Source of the DNA: JAOZTV01 sp965371805
GTDB taxonomy: Bacteria; Acidobacteriota; Aminicenantia; UBA2199
Reading direction: 5' to 3'
Length of the DNA stretch: 39,858 bases
NCBI GenBank assembly: GCA_965371805.1
Contig: CBDUZW010000050.1
Span: forward strand, 1-39,858
Made by a program: the position numbers and the translations under genes. The notes under the pieces were generated by a model, which ran no database searches, had not been told where the DNA came from, and saw nothing but the letters and a program-made list of their open reading frames with translations. Of this stretch, positions 34,989 through 39,858 are shown in pieces. Each line of letters starts with the position of its first letter. The stretch's first letter is position 1.

Positions 34989-37208
34989 CTATAATTTTAT
35001 TTTCATTACTATTAAGTCTTTAACTTTCTCCATTTCAAGTGAACCGTCAGGTTTAAAATAATTTAAAGGTGTATTTGCAAAAAAATAAAATTCATTCTTA
35101 ACGATTGCACCCGTTGTCGGAACATCCAGAACCGGGTTATTCCCTTCAAGAATTTTCAACTTCATAATCTTATCTCCTGTCTTATTAAGAAAAAAACGAC
35201 TAATTCTATCCATACCATTCTGCACAGCAATCAGACTATTTTCATAATAATATAATCCATCAATTCCATATGTAGTAATCCTATCCCCTGCCGGTAATAA
35301 AAAAAATCTTTTTGATTTAATATCAATTGCATAGATTCCTACCAGCCAGTCAGCCATATAAATTGTCTTTTCATCTGTTGAGAGTGTTATACCATTAGGA
35401 GAAGCAAACTCATCCGGTTTCATAAAAAGTTCAAGTTTGTCAGTCTTTCCGGGAATGATGTATATAGCCCCGGATCGACTTTCAGTGATATAAACATCTC
35501 CATTTTTTGAAATAACAAGATCATTAAAAAGTTTTTTCTCATTTTTTTCAATATTAATGATATATTTTTTTATTAATTGCTTTGTAGTAATATTGTATTT
35601 AAAAACGCCAACCCATTTTTGAGGATTTTTTAGTTTTCTATCGGAAGGTCTATTAAAATTTGAGCAGACCCAAAGTACCCTGTTTTTTATTTCAACCTCC
35701 ATTCCAACTACCATTCCGAGTCCATCCTGAGCTTCCCCGGTAAAATCTTCTTTATTGCCGTCTCTATCAGTTCTAATAATTTTATTTTTTTTAAGGCTGC
35801 CAAAATAAAATTTGTCTCCCGCAGGATCATAAGCCATTCCTTCAGGTACAAGATCTTTTTCTTCAATTTTAAAAGCAGGAGACATATTATGTACCGGTTT
35901 CTCATTCTCTAAAACATTTTTTAAAATAGATTTAAACCCATCCCTATTCTTAATCCATTTAAAAGCAGTATCATTTTGAACATCCCACTTCTCCCCTGGA
36001 AATTTCAAACCATACCCTATGCAAACCGCTTTTTTCAGAAAACCTATTGCTTGTTTATTATTACCCATAAATGCATTTACACGAGCAATCTGATAATTAA
36101 TTATAGGATGATTGGGAGCCATTTTTAAACTTTTATTAAGATAAATCAAAGAAGTCTCATAATTTTTCTTTTGAATAGCTTCTTTTGCCAGTTTCATATT
36201 AATGCGATACTTCTTTGAGGCTTGGATTTTTTCTGAATTTTTTGGTTTTAATTCTTCGATTATTTTTGCATCAATCCAAAAATATTCAGCCTTTTCATTT
36301 ATTCCTCTCATAAAGATCATTATTTCCCCATCTGCTGTTACACTGGAAAACCGTTCTTCCCTTTTTGTATTGATCTGGTCACCCATATTTACCGGTTCCA
36401 GCCATCTTCCTTTTTTCTCTTTAAAGCTGATATAGAGATCACTGCCCCAGTCTTTCTTTCCATGCCGGCTTGAAGCGAATATCAGGTAGGATTCATCTCT
36501 TGCAATAAATGGACACCAGTCAAGATATTTTGAATTGATCTGTTCAGGCAATAGAACAGGTTGAGTATATTGATTGTTTTTATAATAAGAGACATATATA
36601 CCAAGCTTATAAGCACCCTTCTCAAATTTTCCATTAAAATAGATATTGCCATTATCAGCCACAGTAAGCATGGGCATTTTATGTATTTTCCCAAACCGAT
36701 AAAGACCAAGTGGTTTTGCGTCTCCCCATCTATCATGTTTTTTTTCAACCAACCAGAAATCATCTATTAAATCTGTTGAATCTTCTGTTATTTTTCTTTT
36801 AGCATGAAAAATAATTTTGTCATTTCCCCAAAAACAGGGTGAGTCTGAACCATATTTACTTTGAAATTCTGCAATGCTCTCCGGTCCCCAATTGCCATTA
36901 TTTCTATAATGAAATGCAATTTTTCTTAGTTTTATCTTTAAATCAACATAATAAGACCAATAAAAACTATTCCCATCAGGTGAGACCGAAATTTTGCTAT
37001 GTCTTTTCTTTAATGGGCTTATCATTTTAGGAGCAAATAATTCAGCTTTTTTCCCTGGTAGTTTTTGCCCTAAATAGGGTCCTCGTAATATTTTAGAGTT
37101 TATTTTATTTGAATTTGCTATTTCTAACTTATTTTTTTTCTGATTACATTGTGTATAAATAACACCAATGATCATAATTACACATAATAAAATTGCTTTC
37201 TTTTTCAT
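34989..37208 (-). CDS. Large lipoprotein: PD40-type propeller, TPR-like region and SMP-30-like propeller
   Basis: 739 residues. A lipoprotein signal ends at VIYTQC. Residues about 40-320 form a WD40-like/PD40 beta-propeller (ISVSPDGNSFYWSYY, YLIFASSRHGKKDWGSDLYI, FSSVTADGEIMIFMRG). Then come TPR-like helices (about 330-400) and an SMP-30/gluconolactonase-like propeller (LVPEGMAYDP, LFNDLVISKNGDVYITES, SPNGITLSTDEKTIYMAD). The C-terminal 430 residues are a paralogue of the whole 448-residue lipoprotein downstream. Two propellers joined by TPR helices suggest an envelope binding scaffold; enzyme activity is not shown. ATG follows AAAGGAG, and it heads the probable operon with the tiny membrane ORF and the smaller paralogue. 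Confidence 0.87.
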   Translation of the reverse strand: MKKKAILLCVIMIIGVIYTQCNQKKNKLEIANSNKINSKILRGPYLGQKLPGKKAELFAPKMISPLKKRHSKISVSPDGNSFYWSYYVDLKIKLRKIAFHYRNNGNWGPESIAEFQSKYGSDSPCFWGNDKIIFHAKRKITEDSTDLIDDFWLVEKKHDRWGDAKPLGLYRFGKIHKMPMLTVADNGNIYFNGKFEKGAYKLGIYVSYYKNNQYTQPVLLPEQINSKYLDWCPFIARDESYLIFASSRHGKKDWGSDLYISFKEKKGRWLEPVNMGDQINTKREERFSSVTADGEIMIFMRGINEKAEYFWIDAKIIEELKPKNSEKIQASKKYRINMKLAKEAIQKKNYETSLIYLNKSLKMAPNHPIINYQIARVNAFMGNNKQAIGFLKKAVCIGYGLKFPGEKWDVQNDTAFKWIKNRDGFKSILKNVLENEKPVHNMSPAFKIEEKDLVPEGMAYDPAGDKFYFGSLKKNKIIRTDRDGNKEDFTGEAQDGLGMVVGMEVEIKNRVLWVCSNFNRPSDRKLKNPQKWVGVFKYNITTKQLIKKYIINIEKNEKKLFNDLVISKNGDVYITESRSGAIYIIPGKTDKLELFMKPDEFASPNGITLSTDEKTIYMADWLVGIYAIDIKSKRFFLLPAGDRITTYGIDGLYYYENSLIAVQNGMDRISRFFLNKTGDKIMKLKILEGNNPVLDVPTTGAIVKNEFYFFANTPLNYFKPDGSLEMEKVKDLIVMKIKL
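35209..35317. repeat. 109-bp perfect repeat, copy 2 (within 739-residue lipoprotein gene)
   Basis: Second copy of the stretch at 33621-33729, offset 1588 bases, same strand and same reading frame. Suggests recent gene conversion or strong local constraint between the paralogues. Confidence 0.92.
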
Positions 37209-37422
37209 ACTTTCTCCTTTAATATTTAATTTTCAACCATCATTTCAATAATATTATAAGTTTATTTAATACCTTTTTTTTTATAGAAAGTATATATAAT
37301 AATTGCCTATTTAGAATATTATTACATTTGTAGTCTTCTTTTTACACTCACTGTTAAATTAAATGATGAATATTCACGTTATATATAACCAGAATAAGGC
37401 ACTAAACACCCTTAGTGAGGGA

Positions 37423-38691
37423 TCATTTTAATGACTGATAGACCATGGTTTTAAATTTATCGCCAATATCGGTTTGATTTGGCCTTAATTGAGTCATAAA
37501 TACTGCAATCAGATTTTCTCTTGGATCAATCCAGAAAAGCGTATAAAATGCGCCTCCCCAGCTGTAGGTACCATTGGAACCTAAAATACCTTCTTTGGCA
37601 ATATCATTAATAATGTAAAAGCCAAAACCAAAATCAGCGATTTTGTCATTATCCCAGTCAATTCTGGGAGTTCTCATTAATTCAACCGATTTTCTACTGA
37701 TAATGCGTACGCCACTCAACTCACCATCATTAAGAAGCATTTGAATAAAACGGGCATAGTCAATTGCAGTGGATGATAATCCTGCACCTCCAGAGAAGTA
37801 TGTTTTAGCCCCTTCTTTAGGATAATCCGGATTATCCATTTTTAAATCGGATTCATCATCTCTGGCTGCGATCAAACCTTTACTTTTTTTCCAGGAATAT
37901 AGCGTAACCAATCTCTTTTTTTTATGTTCCGGCAGGTAAAAATATGTATCTTCCATCTTTAATGGTGTAAATATTTCATCTGTTAAAAAGGTATCCAATG
38001 GTTTTCCACTGACCACCTGAATGAGGTAGCCTAGAACATCTGTACTCAAACCGTACTGAAACTTTGAACCCGGTTCAAACATCAGAGGCAATGTGGACAG
38101 TAATTTAATTTGATCCTTTAGAAATACTTTTTTTTTAGTTAGCCCATCGATCACACCCGCCGCTTTATATACAATCTGCATCTTGTTTTTGATAAAAGCA
38201 TAACTAATACCGGAACTATGAGTTAACAGATCTATAATTTTAATCTCTTTCTTTGAGGGTTTTGTTTTCAGCAATTTCCCTTTTTTTCCAATTTTTTCAA
38301 TGATCCTTGAATTTTTAAATTCTGGAATATACTTCGATACCGGATCCTGAAGAGTGAAATACCCTCTCTCATATAAGATCATGACACCCACGCTTGTTAT
38401 CGCTTTAGACATGGAGGCGATTCTGAAGATCGCATTATTCTCCATCTTTTTCTTCGACTTCAAATCTGCATAGCCAAAGCTTTTATGATAGACGATTTTG
38501 CCTTTCCTTGCTATTAAGGCTACTGCACCCGGGATTTCACCATTTTTTATTGCCTGTTTAATAACAAGGTCAACTCTATTCAGTCTACCTTCAATAAAAC
38601 CCAGATCTTCTGGATCCCCCTTTTCAAAATTTTGAGTTAAAATCGGTACAAAAAGAGCTAGAATTAATAAAAATATATTTAATTTCTTCAT
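37423..38691 (-). CDS. Exported serine hydrolase, beta-lactamase class C/esterase-like
   Basis: 422 residues with a signal peptide (MKKLNIFLLILALFVPILTQ). The active-site motif is SMSK (S93, K96) in FRIASMSKAIT. The second motif starts at Y213 (FQYGLSTDVLGYLIQVVSGK), reading YGL instead of the usual YSN/YAN. The C-terminal region has GAFYTLFWIDPREN. This pattern is common in serine hydrolases annotated as beta-lactamase-related, D-Ala carboxypeptidase-like or esterases; antibiotic resistance is not implied. ATG follows AAGGTAG. It lies 44 bases after the TlpA-like gene on the same strand and is likely co-transcribed. A weak hairpin (CCCT/AGGG) lies near 37407-37420. Confidence 0.9.
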   Translation of the reverse strand: MKKLNIFLLILALFVPILTQNFEKGDPEDLGFIEGRLNRVDLVIKQAIKNGEIPGAVALIARKGKIVYHKSFGYADLKSKKKMENNAIFRIASMSKAITSVGVMILYERGYFTLQDPVSKYIPEFKNSRIIEKIGKKGKLLKTKPSKKEIKIIDLLTHSSGISYAFIKNKMQIVYKAAGVIDGLTKKKVFLKDQIKLLSTLPLMFEPGSKFQYGLSTDVLGYLIQVVSGKPLDTFLTDEIFTPLKMEDTYFYLPEHKKKRLVTLYSWKKSKGLIAARDDESDLKMDNPDYPKEGAKTYFSGGAGLSSTAIDYARFIQMLLNDGELSGVRIISRKSVELMRTPRIDWDNDKIADFGFGFYIINDIAKEGILGSNGTYSWGGAFYTLFWIDPRENLIAVFMTQLRPNQTDIGDKFKTMVYQSLK

Positions 38692-38735
38692 TTATACTAC
38701 CTTAAATAGATATATCGTCTTCAGGGTATATGGTT

Positions 38736-39686
38736 TTACTGAACCTTTTCTTCCACTAACTCTTTTATTACACTGGAAAATTCTTCTCCATGAATATCAA
38801 AGGAACGTAAATTCCCCTGTCGGTCAATAATCCAGACTGATGGAATACTTGAGACATTATACAATTTAACAGCATCATCATACCAGCCTTTTCCAGAATA
38901 ACTAAGATCCCAGTCCATCCCCTTCTCTTCAATATAGGCCTTATGTTTTGCTTCATCTGTATCAAGGCTGATACCAATAATTTTAAAACCTTTATCTTTA
39001 AACTGGCTGTATATTTTTTTAATATTCGGGAGCTCCTTCCGACAGGGAGGACACCATGTTGCCCAGAAATCGATTAAAACCACATTACCTTTCTGAGCTG
39101 ATAATGTATACTCAGTTCCATTAATTAGTTTCACAGTAAAATCTGTCGCTTTTTTCCCAATCCCTATCACTTCTTTTACCTTAGCGATCAGGGCCAGAAA
39201 ATCTGCATTATCCTTTAATTGAGCATATGTTTCTCCCATTAGATGATGTAGATTATTAAATTTTCTCTCTTTTACTGCTATTGAAAGATACTCCAGTGCC
39301 TTTTCTGTATTATTTAATTTGAGATAGGCCTCTACAATACTGATACAATTCCAGGGGGATTTCCTTTTGGCGACCTCATCTCTTCTCAAAGAGACAGCGA
39401 GACCCTCTTCATATTTTTTCAACTCCATCAACAAATTATATTTATATCCCAGAATACTCCGGTTCTCTCCACTGATCTTTATAATCTCATCAAGAACCAC
39501 AAGTGCATCTTCCAGTTTTTTCTCTTTAACCAGATTTGTACATTTTTTCATTAATTCCTCTACACTAGCTTTTGCTTTTGTAGATTTAGCGGGTATGGTC
39601 TTATCTTTTTCAACATCATTGCTTTTTTTTTCACATCCAACCAGAATAAAAACCAGACAAATTACTAGACTAAGTACTTTTTTCAT
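38736..39686 (-). CDS. TlpA/ResA-like thioredoxin-fold lipoprotein with TPR-like N-terminal part
   Basis: 316 residues. A lipoprotein signal ends at FILVGC (C18). Helical TPR-like repeats cover about residues 40-165. The thioredoxin domain starts with KKATDFTVKLINGTEY, has the redox motif WCPPCRKELP (C212, C215) and the cis-Pro region SSIPSVWIID. It should act as a membrane-anchored thiol-disulfide reductase on the extracytoplasmic face, as in cytochrome maturation or oxidative protection. Lipoprotein TPR-TlpA fusions are common in Bacteroidota and Acidobacteriota. ATG follows AGGAG. It precedes the serine hydrolase gene by 44 bases. The right-hand 170 bases to the window edge hold no visible gene. 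Confidence 0.92.
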   Translation of the reverse strand: MKKVLSLVICLVFILVGCEKKSNDVEKDKTIPAKSTKAKASVEELMKKCTNLVKEKKLEDALVVLDEIIKISGENRSILGYKYNLLMELKKYEEGLAVSLRRDEVAKRKSPWNCISIVEAYLKLNNTEKALEYLSIAVKERKFNNLHHLMGETYAQLKDNADFLALIAKVKEVIGIGKKATDFTVKLINGTEYTLSAQKGNVVLIDFWATWCPPCRKELPNIKKIYSQFKDKGFKIIGISLDTDEAKHKAYIEEKGMDWDLSYSGKGWYDDAVKLYNVSSIPSVWIIDRQGNLRSFDIHGEEFSSVIKELVEEKVQ

Positions 39687-39858
39687 TAAAATCTCCTGAA
39701 TATCAAGTATTGGCTACATAAATTTCTCTGATAATTACCAATCAGTGTTTTTAATAAATAACCATTTAGTAATTATATATAATTCTATTTTTTTTTTCAA
39801 TTCATTGTACGAGTCCATAACATATTAGATTTAAAAGAATTTTTAATCACCATATTCG

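Noticed and set aside
37423..38691. True antibiotic-resistance beta-lactamase
   Set aside because: Only the general serine hydrolase fold and SxxK motif are supported; the second motif is YGL and this group is mostly esterases or peptidase-like proteins.
1..39858. CRISPR array, phage module, insertion sequence or retron-like element
   Set aside because: No regularly spaced repeats, transposase, integrase, reverse transcriptase or phage structural genes were seen on either strand.

Overview
The window is about 40 kb of AT-rich chromosome (roughly one third G+C by eye) from a Gram-negative, probably anaerobic and proteolytic bacterium. Evidence for an outer membrane is a TonB-dependent receptor with a carboxypeptidase-regulatory-like N-terminus, a small outer-membrane beta-barrel, several lipoproteins and a Prc-type tail-specific protease. 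Shine-Dalgarno sites are common (AGGAG), TTG starts occur, and an excellent sigma70-type promoter (TTGACA-17-TATATT) precedes rpsU. The receptor type recalls Acidobacteriota/Aminicenantes-like and related candidate phyla, but no gene here fixes the taxonomy. No phage, IS element or CRISPR array is visible.

Layout. 1-2.7 kb: a TonB receptor cut by the left edge, preceded by a two-gene unit of single-domain DNA-binding proteins (LytTR, Fis-type HTH). 2.9-5.9 kb: YfcC-type membrane carrier and citrate synthase. 6-9.8 kb: a long KamA-like radical SAM protein and a FetAB-type ABC pair. 9.9-16.5 kb: an exported S9 peptidase gene interrupted by stops, an Uup-type ABC-F ATPase and a chemoreceptor. 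16.6-22.6 kb, minus strand: outer-membrane protein with MFS transporter, then Prc protease, an anchored unknown and a cNMP-FHA fusion. 22.7-25.1 kb, plus strand: M29-type aminopeptidase, zinc-ribbon protein, rpsU, tRNA-Pro and tRNA-Arg. 25.1-27.6 kb is an accessory pocket: a type II toxin-antitoxin pair, a frameshifted RNA methylase richer in G+C, and empty sequence. 27.6-39.7 kb: ABC-F ATPase, exported oligoendopeptidase F, alpha/beta hydrolase, bicupin, two paralogous propeller lipoproteins flanking a tiny membrane ORF, a serine hydrolase and a TlpA-like lipoprotein.

How the genes fit together. Exported or envelope hydrolases recur (S9, Prc, exported PepF, serine hydrolase), with a cytoplasmic M29 aminopeptidase and carriers (YfcC, MFS). 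This suits growth on peptides and amino acids, with citrate synthase linking to central metabolism; that is inference.

The most interesting points are the LytTR + Fis pair; a 729-residue KamA-like protein with only its three cluster cysteines; two broken genes (S9 peptidase at 10400-10423, methylase at 27017) whose frames can be reconstructed; a 109-bp perfect repeat between diverged lipoprotein paralogues; a small membrane ORF ending in an A8 slippage-prone tract; and an ABC-F protein with both halves of one ATP site altered. I found no clear wholly new multi-gene system.
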